DNA from: Selenomonas sp963528755
GTDB lineage: Bacteria > Bacillota > Negativicutes > Selenomonadales > Selenomonadaceae
Assembly: GCF_963528755.1 (NCBI RefSeq)
Contig: NZ_CAURXA010000002.1
Span: 310,001-374,000, forward strand
Reading direction: 5' to 3'
Length of the DNA: 64,000 bases
The position numbers and the translations under genes were made by a program. This document shows, piece after piece, positions 33,686-42,667 of the stretch. The stretch's first letter is position 1. Each line of letters begins with the position of its first letter. The notes beneath the pieces were generated by a model. That model was not told the DNA's origin, ran no database searches, and was given only the letters and a program-made list of their open reading frames with translations.

Positions 33686-34111
33686 TTACTTGTCGTAGGA
33701 TGTCTTCGTCGCATCGAGCCGCGCGATGGCGCGGCTCAGAGCTGCTTCGGCACGCTGGAGGTCGATCTCCTTCGACGCCGAGGCACTGCGGAACGCTTCG
33801 ATGCGCTCCTTCGCTCTCTGATAAGCACGCTGGGCGCGATTGATGTCGATGTCGATCGGCTCTTCGGCGGCCGAGGCGAGCACCGTGATCTTTTCGGGCT
33901 GCACTTCCATGAAGCCGCCAGAGACGGCGATGAGTTCTTCGCGGTCGGGGAACTTCACATGCATGGCATGGGGCAGCAGTCCCGTGACAAGCGGCGCGTG
34001 ATGCGGCAGGATGCCGAGCTCACCGCCCGTCGAGCGCACGATGAGCATGGCGATGTCGTCGCTGTAGACAACCCGGTCGGGGGAGACAATTTCGAGCTTG
34101 ATGGAAGCCAC
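33686..34111 (-). CDS. atpC: F1Fo ATP synthase epsilon subunit
   Basis: 141 residues, the usual length. An N-terminal beta-sandwich (LEIVSPDRVVYSDDIAMLIVRSTGGELGILPHHAPL) is followed by two C-terminal helices rich in Arg, Ala and Glu that in this family regulate ATP hydrolysis. The start is a GTG at 34111 with AGGAGGG seven bases upstream, inside the last codons of atpD. Last gene of the operon, ending at a strong bidirectional terminator. Confidence 0.95.
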   Translation of the reverse strand: MASIKLEIVSPDRVVYSDDIAMLIVRSTGGELGILPHHAPLVTGLLPHAMHVKFPDREELIAVSGGFMEVQPEKITVLASAAEEPIDIDINRAQRAYQRAKERIEAFRSASASKEIDLQRAEAALSRAIARLDATKTSYDK

Positions 34112-34114
34112 GAA

Positions 34115-35527
34115 TCATCCCTCCTTTTTGATCTTGTCCGCTTTTTCGATGACCTCGTCGATGTTGCCGACCATGTAGAACGCGTTCTCGGGCAGATCGT
34201 CGTACTTGCCTTCGAGAATTTCCTTGAAGCCGCGGATCGTTTCCTTCAGCGGCACATACTTGCCGGGCGAGCCCGTGAAGACTTCGGCGACGGCAAAGGG
34301 CTGCGACAGGAAGCGCTGGATCTTACGCGCACGCGCAACGGTGAGCTTGTCCTCGTCGGAAAGCTCCTCCATGCCGAGGATCGCGATGATGTCCTGCAGC
34401 TCCTTGTACTTCTGAAGCACCGCCTGCACGCCGCGCGCGACTTCGTAGTGATCCTCGCCGATGACGTTCGGGTCGAGGATGCGCGAGGTGGAATCCAAAG
34501 GATCGACGGCGGGATAGATGCCGAGCTCGGCGATCTGGCGCGAAAGAACGGTCGTCGCATCGAGATGCGTGAACGTCGCTGCAGGCGCCGGGTCCGTCAA
34601 GTCGTCGGCAGGCACATATACCGCCTGCACGGACGTGATCGAGCCTTTCTTCGTCGAAGTGATGCGCTCCTGCAGAGCGCCGACGTCCGTCGTCAATGTC
34701 GGCTGGTAGCCGACGGCGGAAGGCATGCGGCCGAGAAGAGCCGAAACCTCGGAACCCGCCTGAATGAAGCGGAAGATGTTGTCGATGAAGAGCAGAACGT
34801 CCTGCCCCTGCACATCGCGGAAGTATTCCGCCATCGTCAGACCCGTCAGGGCGACGCGCATACGTGCTCCCGGCGGCTCGTTCATCTGACCGTAGACGAG
34901 CGCCGTCTTGTCGATAACGCCAGACTCCGTCATTTCTGACCAGAGGTCGTTGCCTTCACGCGTACGCTCGCCGACGCCGGCGAATACGGAGTAGCCGCCG
35001 TGCTCGGTCGCGATGTTATGGATAAGCTCCATGATGAGAACCGTCTTGCCGACGCCCGCACCGCCGAAGAGGCCAATCTTGCCGCCGCGCGAGTACGGGG
35101 CGATGAGGTCGACGACTTTGATGCCCGTCTCAAGGATCTGCGTCGACGTCTCCTGCTCATCGAACTTCGGAGCCGGACGATGGATCGGCCACGACTCCTT
35201 GTTGCCGACGGGAGCGGGATTGTGGTCGACCGTGCGGCCGAGCACGTTGAAAACGCGCCCGAGGCACGCATCGCCGACGGGCACCTTGATCGGCGCGCCC
35301 GTGTCTTCGGCTTCCATGCCACGCATGAGGCCGTCCGTCGAGCTCATGGCGATGCAGCGCGTGACGCTGTCGCCGAGATGCTGCATGACTTCGACGACGA
35401 GGTCGATGTCGAGGTCTTCCACCTTACCCTGGATCGTAATGGCATTGAGGATGGCCGGCAGCTCTCCCGCTGGAAATTCGATATCTACGACAGGTCCGAT
35501 GACCTGTACCACTTTACCTTTAGCCAA
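34115..35527 (-). CDS. atpD: F1Fo ATP synthase beta subunit
   Basis: 470 residues. The catalytic subunit of F1 with Walker A GGAGVGKT (about 153-160), the GERTREGNDL segment, Walker B VLLFIDNIFRF and the ALLGRMPSAVGYQPTL stretch. The C-terminus ends in KADKIKKEG. The start is a TTG at 35527 with AAGGAGG seven bases upstream; no nearby ATG fits. Only three bases separate it from atpC. Confidence 0.97.
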   Translation of the reverse strand: MAKGKVVQVIGPVVDIEFPAGELPAILNAITIQGKVEDLDIDLVVEVMQHLGDSVTRCIAMSSTDGLMRGMEAEDTGAPIKVPVGDACLGRVFNVLGRTVDHNPAPVGNKESWPIHRPAPKFDEQETSTQILETGIKVVDLIAPYSRGGKIGLFGGAGVGKTVLIMELIHNIATEHGGYSVFAGVGERTREGNDLWSEMTESGVIDKTALVYGQMNEPPGARMRVALTGLTMAEYFRDVQGQDVLLFIDNIFRFIQAGSEVSALLGRMPSAVGYQPTLTTDVGALQERITSTKKGSITSVQAVYVPADDLTDPAPAATFTHLDATTVLSRQIAELGIYPAVDPLDSTSRILDPNVIGEDHYEVARGVQAVLQKYKELQDIIAILGMEELSDEDKLTVARARKIQRFLSQPFAVAEVFTGSPGKYVPLKETIRGFKEILEGKYDDLPENAFYMVGNIDEVIEKADKIKKEG

Positions 35528-35539
35528 TGCTAAACCTCC

Positions 35540-36391
35540 TTACTTCAAGGCTTCCGCACCGCCCACGATCTCGGTGATCTCGCGGGTTATGCCAGCCTGA
35601 CGCACTTTGTTGTAGTGCAGGTCGAGCTTACGGATGAGCTCTTCGGCGTTGTCCGTCGCGTTGCTCATCGCGTTCATGCGGGAGCTGAGTTCGCTCGCGG
35701 CGGACTGCAAGAGCGCCGCGTACACCGTTGTTACGAGGTACTGCGGCAGCAGGAAGCCCAGGACTTCCTCGGCCGACGGCTCGTAGATGTACTCCGCATG
35801 AGGGCCTTCCTTCGCCTCGCCGAGCCCTGCAAAGGGCAGGAGCTGCATCGTTTCCGGCACGCAGCTGATCGACGAGATGAAGCGCGTGTAGACCATGTGG
35901 ATCTCCTTGATGCCGCCTTCGGTGAAGCGATTCGTAAGATCTTGGGCGATCGTGCGCGCTTCTTCGTAAGTCGGACGCTCGCTGATGCCGATGTAGGATT
36001 CCGCGACATCGAAGCCTCTGTGCTTGAAATGATCGCGCGCCTTGCGGCCCACGGTCACAAGCGTCGTCTTCGACTTGTCCTCTATGAGACTTGCGACGAG
36101 CTTGAATACGTTGCTCGAATAAGCACCCGCAAGCCCTTTGTCAGCGGCGCAGACGAGATAGAGCGTCTTGCCGTCCGGATGCGTCTCCAACAGCGGATGG
36201 CTGAAATCGCCGGCATTCGCCGCGATGTCCTTGACCACCTCAGCCATCTTTTCCGCGTAGGGGCGGTTGTTCGTCGCCGCATCCTTGGCTCGGCGCAGCC
36301 TTGAGGTCGCGATCATATTCATAGCGTTCGTGATCTGCTGGATGCTTTTTACGCTCTTGATCCTTCGGCGTATATCCTGCAAGCTAGCCAA
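35540..36391 (-). CDS. atpG: F1Fo ATP synthase gamma subunit
   Basis: 283 residues, forming the central stalk. The N-terminal helix (LQDIRRRIKSVKSIQQITNAM) and C-terminal helix (MNAMSNATDNAEELIRKLDL, then AGITREITEIVGGAEAL) are the conserved coiled-coil that turns inside the alpha-beta ring. The start is a TTG at 36391 preceded by GAGGTGA. Twelve bases separate it from atpD. Confidence 0.96.
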   Translation of the reverse strand: MASLQDIRRRIKSVKSIQQITNAMNMIATSRLRRAKDAATNNRPYAEKMAEVVKDIAANAGDFSHPLLETHPDGKTLYLVCAADKGLAGAYSSNVFKLVASLIEDKSKTTLVTVGRKARDHFKHRGFDVAESYIGISERPTYEEARTIAQDLTNRFTEGGIKEIHMVYTRFISSISCVPETMQLLPFAGLGEAKEGPHAEYIYEPSAEEVLGFLLPQYLVTTVYAALLQSAASELSSRMNAMSNATDNAEELIRKLDLHYNKVRQAGITREITEIVGGAEALK

Positions 36392-36408
36392 AATGAATCA
36401 CCTCGCTA

Positions 36409-37929
36409 TTATTCTTTGACCCTGTAAGAAATCGTCTCCTTGAACCCCTCGATGCACTTCTTGATCTCGGCTTCCAAAGCATCGTCAAGCTTCTTCTGCT
36501 CAGCGATTTTCTTACCGATATCGGCATGGCTTGCGTGCATGAACTTGATGAAGTCCTCTTGGAACTTGACGACTTTCTCGACGGGGATGTCCGCGAGGAA
36601 GCCGCGCACGGCTGTGAAGAGCACGAGCACCTGATCCTCGACGGCGAGCGGCGTGTACTGCGGCTGCTTCAAGGTCTCAACCATGCGTGCGCCGCGATCG
36701 AGCTGCTCCTTCGTCGCCTTGTCGAGGTCAGAGCCGAACTGCGCGAAGGCAGCGAGCTCACGGTACTGTGCGAGGTCGAGGCGCAACGTGCCCGCGACCT
36801 GCTTCATCGCCTTGATCTGCGCCGAACCGCCGACGCGTGAGACGGAGAGACCGACGTTGATCGCTGGGCGGATGCCCGAGTAGAACGCGTCGGTTTCGAG
36901 CATGATCTGACCGTCGGTGATGGAGATGACGTTCGTCGGGATGTACGCCGAAAGGTCGCCCGCCAGCGTCTCGATGACAGGCAGAGCCGTGATGGAGCCT
37001 GCGCCAAGCTCATCGGAGAGCTTCGCCGCGCGCTCCAAGAGGCGCGAGTGCAGGTAGAAGACATCGCCCGGATAGGCTTCACGCCCCGGCGGACGGCGCA
37101 GGAGAAGCGACATCGCGCGGTAAGCGGCGGCATGCTTCGTCAAATCGTCGTAAACGCAGAGTGCATGACCGCCCTTGTACATGAAGTACTCCGCCATAGC
37201 GACGCCCGCGTACGGCGCAAGGTATTGCAAGGGAGCGCTATCCGCCGCCGTCGCAGCGACGACGATAGAATATTCCATCGCGCCAGCGTCTTCGAGCGTC
37301 TTGACGACGCGTGCTACCGTCGACGCCTTCTGGCCGATGGCAACATAGACGCAGATGCAGTTCTGCCCCTTCTGGTTCAAAATCGTATCGACGGCGATCG
37401 CCGTCTTGCCCGTGCCGCGGTCGCCGATGATGAGCTCGCGCTGGCCGCGGCCGATCGGCACGAGGCCGTCGATCGCCTTGAGGCCTGTCTGCAGCGGCTC
37501 ATGGACGGACTTTCTGTCCGCGATGCCCGGCGCGGGGAACTCGACAGCGCGATGCTCTGCCGCCTGAATGGGACCCTTGCCGTCGATCGGACGCCCGAGA
37601 GCGTCGACGACGCGGCCGACCATGTTTTCTCCGACAGGCACCTGCATGATCTTCTTCGTGCACTTGACCGTCGCACCTTCCTTGATTTCCGTGTCGCCGC
37701 CCAAGATAACGGCGCCGACGTCGTCCTGATCGAGGTTCAGGGCAAGACCGTATATATCATTGCCGAAATCGAGCAGCTCGCCTGCCATGGCTTTCGTGAG
37801 GCCGTGGATATGGGCGATGCCGTCACCGATCTCGATAACAGTGCCGACATCATCAACGTTCAGATCGACGTTGTAGTTCTTGATCTGGTCTTTGATGATG
37901 GCTGTTATTTCTTCCGGATTCATTTTCAT
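36409..37929 (-). CDS. atpA: F1Fo ATP synthase alpha subunit
   Basis: 506 residues. Non-catalytic nucleotide-binding F1 subunit with Walker A GDRGTGKT (about 169-176), the ALCVYDDLTKHAAAYR stretch, and PAINVGLSVSRVGGSAQ with the arginine finger. The N-terminus (MNPEEITAIIKDQIKNY) binds the delta subunit. Two ATGs six bases apart are possible starts (37929 or 37923); GGGGTGA lies nine bases before the first. Confidence 0.97.
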   Translation of the reverse strand: MKMNPEEITAIIKDQIKNYNVDLNVDDVGTVIEIGDGIAHIHGLTKAMAGELLDFGNDIYGLALNLDQDDVGAVILGGDTEIKEGATVKCTKKIMQVPVGENMVGRVVDALGRPIDGKGPIQAAEHRAVEFPAPGIADRKSVHEPLQTGLKAIDGLVPIGRGQRELIIGDRGTGKTAIAVDTILNQKGQNCICVYVAIGQKASTVARVVKTLEDAGAMEYSIVVAATAADSAPLQYLAPYAGVAMAEYFMYKGGHALCVYDDLTKHAAAYRAMSLLLRRPPGREAYPGDVFYLHSRLLERAAKLSDELGAGSITALPVIETLAGDLSAYIPTNVISITDGQIMLETDAFYSGIRPAINVGLSVSRVGGSAQIKAMKQVAGTLRLDLAQYRELAAFAQFGSDLDKATKEQLDRGARMVETLKQPQYTPLAVEDQVLVLFTAVRGFLADIPVEKVVKFQEDFIKFMHASHADIGKKIAEQKKLDDALEAEIKKCIEGFKETISYRVKE

Positions 37930-37951
37930 CTTATGCTGTCACCCCAATTTC

Positions 37952-38494
37952 TCACTTGTTCGCCAGTATCTCGGCGCGCAGTGCTGCAAGTCTGCCCTGT
38001 ACGCTGCCGTCGATGCGCTTGTCGCCGATCTGAGCGATCGCACCGCCGATGATGGCGGCGTCGATGTGCTTCCTGAGCTTCACGCTGCGCCCCGTCGCCT
38101 TTTCGAGCTTTTCGGCAAGAAGCTTTTCCAGCTCTCCCGTCAACGGTTGCGCCGTCGTGATGTCCGCGACGACGATGCCCTGCGCCTCGTTGGAAAAATC
38201 TTGATACTGGGCATCTATGACCTCCAGAAGGTCCATGCGATGCTTGTCGATCAAGAGCATGATGAAGTTCTCAATATCCGAGGAGAGTTCGCCCGAGAAA
38301 ATCTTCTTGAACAGCGATTTCTTCGCTTCAGGCGGCACCTGCGGATTCGTTGCGAAGCCTCGGAGCATCGGCTCATCGAATACGGTGCGCGTCACGCCCG
38401 TGAGTTCTTCGCCGTACTCCTTGAGTTTCTTCTCATCCGCGGCAATCTCGAAAATGGCGCGCGAATACTTTTTCGCCAGTTGCAGATTCAGCAT
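37952..38494 (-). CDS. atpH: F1Fo ATP synthase delta subunit
   Basis: 180 residues. The OSCP/delta family fold joins F1 to the peripheral stalk: an N-terminal helical bundle (AKKYSRAIFEIAADEKKL) and a C-terminal part (ATGRSVKLRKHIDAAIIGGAIAQIGDKRIDGSVQGRL), whose IGG and D-SV-G residues are family-typical. ATG 38494 lies inside the end of atpF (seven-base overlap), suggesting coupled translation. Confidence 0.93.
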   Translation of the reverse strand: MLNLQLAKKYSRAIFEIAADEKKLKEYGEELTGVTRTVFDEPMLRGFATNPQVPPEAKKSLFKKIFSGELSSDIENFIMLLIDKHRMDLLEVIDAQYQDFSNEAQGIVVADITTAQPLTGELEKLLAEKLEKATGRSVKLRKHIDAAIIGGAIAQIGDKRIDGSVQGRLAALRAEILANK

Positions 38495-38991
38495 GAGAGA
38501 TCACCAAGCTTTTCGTTGCCGAGTCGATCGGCGAACTCGGCGATGAGGCTCTCGTTCGCCTTCTCGTCGAGGTTCTTCGCGATGACCTTGCTCGCCGCCG
38601 CCATCGAAAGGGCAACGACCTCGGCGCGAAGCGTCTCCGCTGCCGCGCGGCGCTCGCGCTCGATCTCCTCCGCCGCAGACTTCTTCATCTGCTCAATATC
38701 GCGCTTCGTCTTCACGACGTTCTCATCGCGCTCTTCCGCCGCCTGACGCGAAGCGGAGTCGATGATGTTTTGCGCCTTGACGCGGGCGCTCGCGAGCTGA
38801 TCCTCGTATTCCTTCTTGAGGGCTTCGGCCTTTTCCACGTCCTCGTCCGCTTTGGCAAGGCTCATTTCGATCTTCTTCTGACGCTCCTCGAGCATGTTGA
38901 CGATCGGCTTATAGGCAAAGGCGCGAAGCAGCACGACAAGAATCAGGAAGTTCAGGATCTGAGCCGCAAGGGTCCAATTTATATCGATCAA
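38488..38991 (-). CDS. atpF: F1Fo ATP synthase b subunit
   Basis: 167 residues: one N-terminal membrane helix (WTLAAQILNFLILVVLLRAFAYKPI) and a long charged coiled-coil (RQKKIEMSLAKADEDVEKAEALKKEYEDQL) that forms the peripheral stalk. The start is a TTG at 38991 with AAGGGGG nine bases upstream. Between this gene and atpE lie 158 bases that contain a dispersed repeat, unusual in an otherwise compact operon. Confidence 0.93.
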   Translation of the reverse strand: MIDINWTLAAQILNFLILVVLLRAFAYKPIVNMLEERQKKIEMSLAKADEDVEKAEALKKEYEDQLASARVKAQNIIDSASRQAAEERDENVVKTKRDIEQMKKSAAEEIERERRAAAETLRAEVVALSMAAASKVIAKNLDEKANESLIAEFADRLGNEKLGDLSC

Positions 38992-39019
38992 TTTGCTGTA
39001 CCCCCTTTTCTTCGAATAA

Positions 39020-39131
39020 GTAAGCTACGCGCACAAACGTCCACTTCGTGGACAAAAGTGCGCCGCCCTTAATGAAAGTTACCCATTCAGTCTGCGCCCT
39101 ACGGGCTTGACTTCTTGGACTTTCATAGTAA
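39020..39131 (-). repeat. Dispersed repeat family 1, copy inside the ATP synthase operon
   Basis: Read on the minus strand: TACTATGAAAGTCCAAGAAG, AAGCCCGTAGGGCGCAGACT, a GGGTAACTTTCATTAAGG segment, then the hairpin GTCCAC-GAA-GTGGAC inside GCGCAC/GTGCGC. It occupies nearly all of the atpE-atpF gap. It is oriented with the operon, so the hairpin would be in the mRNA. Confidence 0.85.
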
Positions 39132-39149
39132 AGAGATGTTTGCCTCTCC

Positions 39150-39404
39150 TTACTTCGTCAGAAGCGGGTTCGCATAGAGCATGATCAGGGCAACAACCGT
39201 CGCGATGATCGCCATAGCCTCAATCAAACCGACGGAGATCAGCGTATTCGTGAAGAGGGTATTCTTCGCCTCCGGCTGACGCGTGATGCCTTCGATGAAG
39301 CGCGCCGTGACAAGGCCGTCGCCGATGCCAGCGCCGATCGCAGCAAGACCCATCGTAATACCTGCGCCAATCAAAGCGGCTGCTACCATAATCGCGTTTT
39401 CCAT
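39150..39404 (-). CDS. atpE: F1Fo ATP synthase c subunit (proteolipid)
   Basis: 84 residues, two membrane helices joined by the RQPEAK loop. The ion-binding carboxylate is Glu62 (GLIEAMAII). The partner position in helix 1, Gln in sodium-type c subunits and often Asn in proton types, is Asp29 (GIGDG). Without the Gln and the Ser after the Glu that bind sodium, proton coupling is more likely, but the double carboxylate is unusual. Start 39404 has AGGAGG upstream; an in-frame extension to 39512 would run into atpB and is not used. Confidence 0.95.
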   Translation of the reverse strand: MENAIMVAAALIGAGITMGLAAIGAGIGDGLVTARFIEGITRQPEAKNTLFTNTLISVGLIEAMAIIATVVALIMLYANPLLTK

Positions 39405-39462
39405 GAAAAATTTCCTCCTTAAAGTACAATACAAAAACAGAAAGGAACTATCCTCATCACTT

Positions 39463-40221
39463 TCAATGCTCCCCGCCTGCGCGGATAGCTTCCGCCGCAT
39501 CGAGCAGGGCACCGCCCTCGCTCATGGCGTTGACGCCGTGTCCATGATCTTCTCCCTCACTCGCATGGAAAGAATTTGACAGGTACGCTATCGAAAGCAT
39601 TGTAAAAATGACGGCCTGCACCATACCAATGAAGATACTGAAAGCAAGCCAGAGGACGGACGGCACAGGCATCCAAATCGGCAAGAGCTTCAGCAGGATG
39701 ATGATGAGTATCTCGCCTGCAAGGATATTGCCGAATAGACGAAAGGCCAGAGTAATGGGCTTCGCTAATTCCTCAATGATATTAAGGATGACGAAGACGG
39801 GTGTTGGCTGGAAGAAGTGCTTGATGTACTTCATGCCTCCCATATAGAGGCCCAGGCCATGCACCAAGGCGACGACAAAGAGTGCTAGCCCCAACGTGGT
39901 GTTCAAGTCATTCGTCGGCGACGCCATCTTCGGCACGAGGCCGATCCAGTTGGAAACCAAGAGAAACATGAACAAGGTGATGATCATCGGTGCGAGCCAG
40001 CGGCCTTTCGGTCCGAGCGTCGCATCCATCTGCTCATGCAGCCACACGACGACCATCTCCAGCACATTCTGCCAGCCCGAGGGAATGAGCTGTAAATTGC
40101 GCGTCGCGAGAATCGCGATGAGAAGGACGACCGCCATGGTGATCCATGTCATGATCAAGGTTTCCTCATTGAAGGTCATGCCGGCGAACTGAATAACTTC
40201 GCGAACACCGATTTCATGCAT
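39463..40221 (-). CDS. atpB: F1Fo ATP synthase a subunit
   Basis: 252 residues, five to six membrane helices. The essential arginine helix is visible in LAKPITLAFRLFGNILAGEIL, followed by SIFIGMVQAVIFTMLSIAYL. It forms the proton path with the c ring. The C-terminus has a histidine- and glycine-rich tail (SEGEDHGHGVNAMSEGG), longer than in most homologues. Start 40221 is preceded by GGGAGG at nine bases. Confidence 0.95.
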   Translation of the reverse strand: MHEIGVREVIQFAGMTFNEETLIMTWITMAVVLLIAILATRNLQLIPSGWQNVLEMVVVWLHEQMDATLGPKGRWLAPMIITLFMFLLVSNWIGLVPKMASPTNDLNTTLGLALFVVALVHGLGLYMGGMKYIKHFFQPTPVFVILNIIEELAKPITLAFRLFGNILAGEILIIILLKLLPIWMPVPSVLWLAFSIFIGMVQAVIFTMLSIAYLSNSFHASEGEDHGHGVNAMSEGGALLDAAEAIRAGGEH

Positions 40222-40289
40222 GTTTAACTACCTCCCTTTCGGATAAATCTCGGAGAGCGCCGAAAAGCATCTCCCCAGAAAGCGCGGAC

Positions 40290-40682
40290 TCAGTCCGCCT
40301 TTCCCCTATCGGTCGTTTCGAGCGCGAGCAGCATGATGTGGAGCATCGTCACGACGTAGCATAGAGCAAAGCCCGAAACCACCGTAAAGAACACCTCGGT
40401 CGAGATCTGCACGGCAGCCCAAAACACGATGAAAATCGTGACGAGCCGCAGAACAAATCCCTGCCGCATCTCGCGCTTGGCGCGTTCGGCGGTCAGCGTC
40501 GTGCTCCGCCATGTGCGCCATACGAGATTCCACAGACAGACTGCCGCCGCCAGATAGCCGATAAGCCATGCGCCAATGAGACCCACGCGTCCGCCAGCGG
40601 CGAACGAAGCAAGTGCCATGAGTGCAAAGCCAAGAAGCCATGCAGCGAGCCGCTTCATATATACCGATAAGACTTCCCTCAC
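40290..40682 (-). CDS. atpI: ATP synthase protein I
   Basis: 130 residues with four membrane helices. It heads the atp operon, as AtpI does in Firmicutes. The family assists c-ring assembly or acts in magnesium uptake. A basic loop (WRSTTLTAERAKREMRQGF) lies between helices two and three. The start is a GTG at 40682 with AAGGAGG five bases upstream. The gap to atpB is 68 bases. Confidence 0.85.
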   Translation of the reverse strand: MREVLSVYMKRLAAWLLGFALMALASFAAGGRVGLIGAWLIGYLAAAVCLWNLVWRTWRSTTLTAERAKREMRQGFVLRLVTIFIVFWAAVQISTEVFFTVVSGFALCYVVTMLHIMLLALETTDRGKAD

Positions 40683-41206
40683 ATATTCCTCCTTCGGCGG
40701 AAAAGCGCCGTGGTGCGAATATCATTGTAAGGAATCGCTGAATGTCTCAGCATTCCCAAACCGCCGCATCACTTTCTTAAGAAATCACTGATAAACTCAG
40801 CTCTTCCTTTAAAGAAACCTTCACAGCTATTTTACTGTTTCGACAAAAGAAGCTATTCCCCTGCCGAAAACAAGCGGAAATCTATATAAAATTAAAAAAT
40901 GATAAAATAGCTAAAAATAGACAGCAATTATATAAACAATGTCTATCTTTTCATAAACGAATAATCAATATGAATTATAGCAGAGTTCATAAATTCATCT
41001 TGTCAATATTCGCGGCAGAGACTCGCCTTGGCTTCTCTCTTTGCAGCGACGAAATGGCAAGTATTTTCCGCTATACGAGAACGCGACATTATACCTATGT
41101 ATCGCAGAAAAGAGAGCTACACTTAAGCATCTTCTAAGTTTTCTTGAAAAATTTTTCTTATTTCTGTGTTTCTTCATGCACCGCGCGAAAACTGCCCGCG
41201 ACATCG
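40683..41206. other. AT-rich intergenic region upstream of the atp operon
   Basis: No gene is seen in these 524 bases. The AT content is much higher than in the neighbours, especially 40800-41010. A perfect TATAAT on the minus strand (40979-40974) has TTGACA 21 bases upstream, too far for a normal promoter. A short segment at 40779-40813 (AAATCACTGATAAACTCAGC) resembles one end of repeat family 2. The atp promoter presumably lies here, but I cannot place it firmly. Confidence 0.5.
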
Positions 41207-41443
41207 TCAGCGCATACGGCGCACGCGCCGATAGACGGAAAAGAGGGCGAGCGGAAACCCCACGAGGATTCCCGCAAAGATTCCCTTGTGTCCCAAAGCG
41301 AAGGCCTCATCAGCCAGACTTCCCGCGTACATGCAAATGCCGAGAACGGCGCAGAAGAAAATACCGATGCCGCTCAAAAAGAGGTAGGCGTCGAGCGCTT
41401 GACGGAGCGCCCCTTTCTCCTTCGGCGATGTTTGCCGTTCCAT
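41207..41443 (-). CDS. atpZ: AtpZ/AtpI-type small membrane protein
   Basis: 78 residues with two membrane helices. The second (KGIFAGILVGFPLALFSVYRRVRRM) carries the glycine spacing and the basic end of AtpZ proteins; the N-terminus is short and charged. In Firmicutes AtpZ acts with AtpI beside the ATP synthase and has been linked to magnesium/calcium transport. Its ATG overlaps the TGA of wecB by one base (TGATG), so translation is coupled to wecB rather than to atpI, which begins 524 bases further down. Confidence 0.75.
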   Translation of the reverse strand: MERQTSPKEKGALRQALDAYLFLSGIGIFFCAVLGICMYAGSLADEAFALGHKGIFAGILVGFPLALFSVYRRVRRMR

Positions 41444-42600
41444 CAGCAAGCAGAGAAGATGTCGGGCTTTTCATGGGAAAGACCCGCGTGGTAGAGAATC
41501 GCCTGGATGATACGGCGCGCGGCCTCACCGTCTCCGTAAGGATTGCAGGCGCCACTCATGCGTTGGTAAGCAGCGTTGTCGGTCAGAAGTTCCTTCGCTT
41601 CCCTGTAGACGCGCTCCTTATCCGTGCCAACGAGGCGCACCGTCCCCGCTTCCACGGCTTCGGGCCGCTCCGTCGTATTGCGCAGCACGAGCACAGGCTT
41701 GCCGAGCGCCGGCGCCTCCTCCTGCACGCCTCCCGAATCCGTAAGAATAAGGTGCGACCGTGCCATAAGGTTTGCGAACGGCTCGTAGTCCAACGGATCA
41801 ATGAGGTGGACGCGGTCGAGGCCGCCGAGCTCTTCGCGGGCAACTTCACGCACCTTGGGATTCTTGTGCATAGGGAACACCGCTTCGATGTCGGGAAGTT
41901 CCTCTACAAGCTCCTTGAGCGCCTTATAGGCGTGACGCATAGGCTCGCCGAGATTTTCACGCCGATGCGTCGTCACGAGAACGACGCGCCGCCCCCCGCC
42001 GCCGAGGCCGTCGAGCAGTGCATCGTCGAAGCGGAAATCCTCGCGCACCGTCTGCTGCAGGGCGTCGATGACCGTATTGCCCGTGACGAAGATGCGGCTT
42101 TCACTCACGCCCTCTCGCAGAAGATTCGCCTTTGCCGTCATCGTCGGCGCAAAATGGAGGTCGGCGATCGCTCCCGTGAGCTTGCGATTCATCTCCTCGG
42201 GAAACGGCGAATACTTGTCCTGTGTACGAAGCCCCGCCTCCACATGGCCGACTGCCGTCTGATGATAGTAAGAAGCCAATGCTCCTGCAAACGTCGTCGT
42301 CGTGTCGCCATGCACGAGTACGATGTCGGGCTTCTCCTTCGTGAGAACGCCATCGAGTCCTAGGAGCGCCTTCGACGTAATGTCGAAGAGCGTCTGTCCC
42401 TGCGCCATGATGTCGAGATCGTAGTCGGGCGTGATGGAAAAGAGCGAAAGCACCTGATCGAGCATCTCGCGGTGCTGCGCCGTCACAGCGACGAGCGGCG
42501 TTATCTCTGCCTCATGCTTCTTGAGTTCGAGTACGATCGGCGCCATCTTGATCGCCTCGGGGCGCGTGCCGAAAACCGTCATGACCTTGATCTTCTTCAT
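41443..42600 (-). CDS. wecB: UDP-N-acetylglucosamine 2-epimerase (non-hydrolysing)
   Basis: 385 residues, cytosolic, converts UDP-GlcNAc to UDP-ManNAc for surface polysaccharide. The family motifs are all present: TVFGTRPEAIKMAP (N-terminus), LVHGDTTTT, VGHVEAGLRT, FPEEMNRKLTG, VTTHRRENLG, LTDSGGVQEEAP. ATG 42600 has AAAGGAG upstream; an in-frame GTG at 42624 adds eight residues without support. It lies between wecA and atpZ in one transcript. Confidence 0.95.
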   Translation of the reverse strand: MKKIKVMTVFGTRPEAIKMAPIVLELKKHEAEITPLVAVTAQHREMLDQVLSLFSITPDYDLDIMAQGQTLFDITSKALLGLDGVLTKEKPDIVLVHGDTTTTFAGALASYYHQTAVGHVEAGLRTQDKYSPFPEEMNRKLTGAIADLHFAPTMTAKANLLREGVSESRIFVTGNTVIDALQQTVREDFRFDDALLDGLGGGGRRVVLVTTHRRENLGEPMRHAYKALKELVEELPDIEAVFPMHKNPKVREVAREELGGLDRVHLIDPLDYEPFANLMARSHLILTDSGGVQEEAPALGKPVLVLRNTTERPEAVEAGTVRLVGTDKERVYREAKELLTDNAAYQRMSGACNPYGDGEAARRIIQAILYHAGLSHEKPDIFSAC

Positions 42601-42667
42601 AGGTTTGTTCTCCTTTTCCCTCACTGGAACGAACGCGTGGAAAGTATGGCAGAAACTCCGCCCCGCA

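Noticed and set aside
40974..41006. TTGACA ... TATAAT upstream of the atp operon as a promoter
   Set aside because: Spacing is 21 bases instead of about 17, so it was not called.
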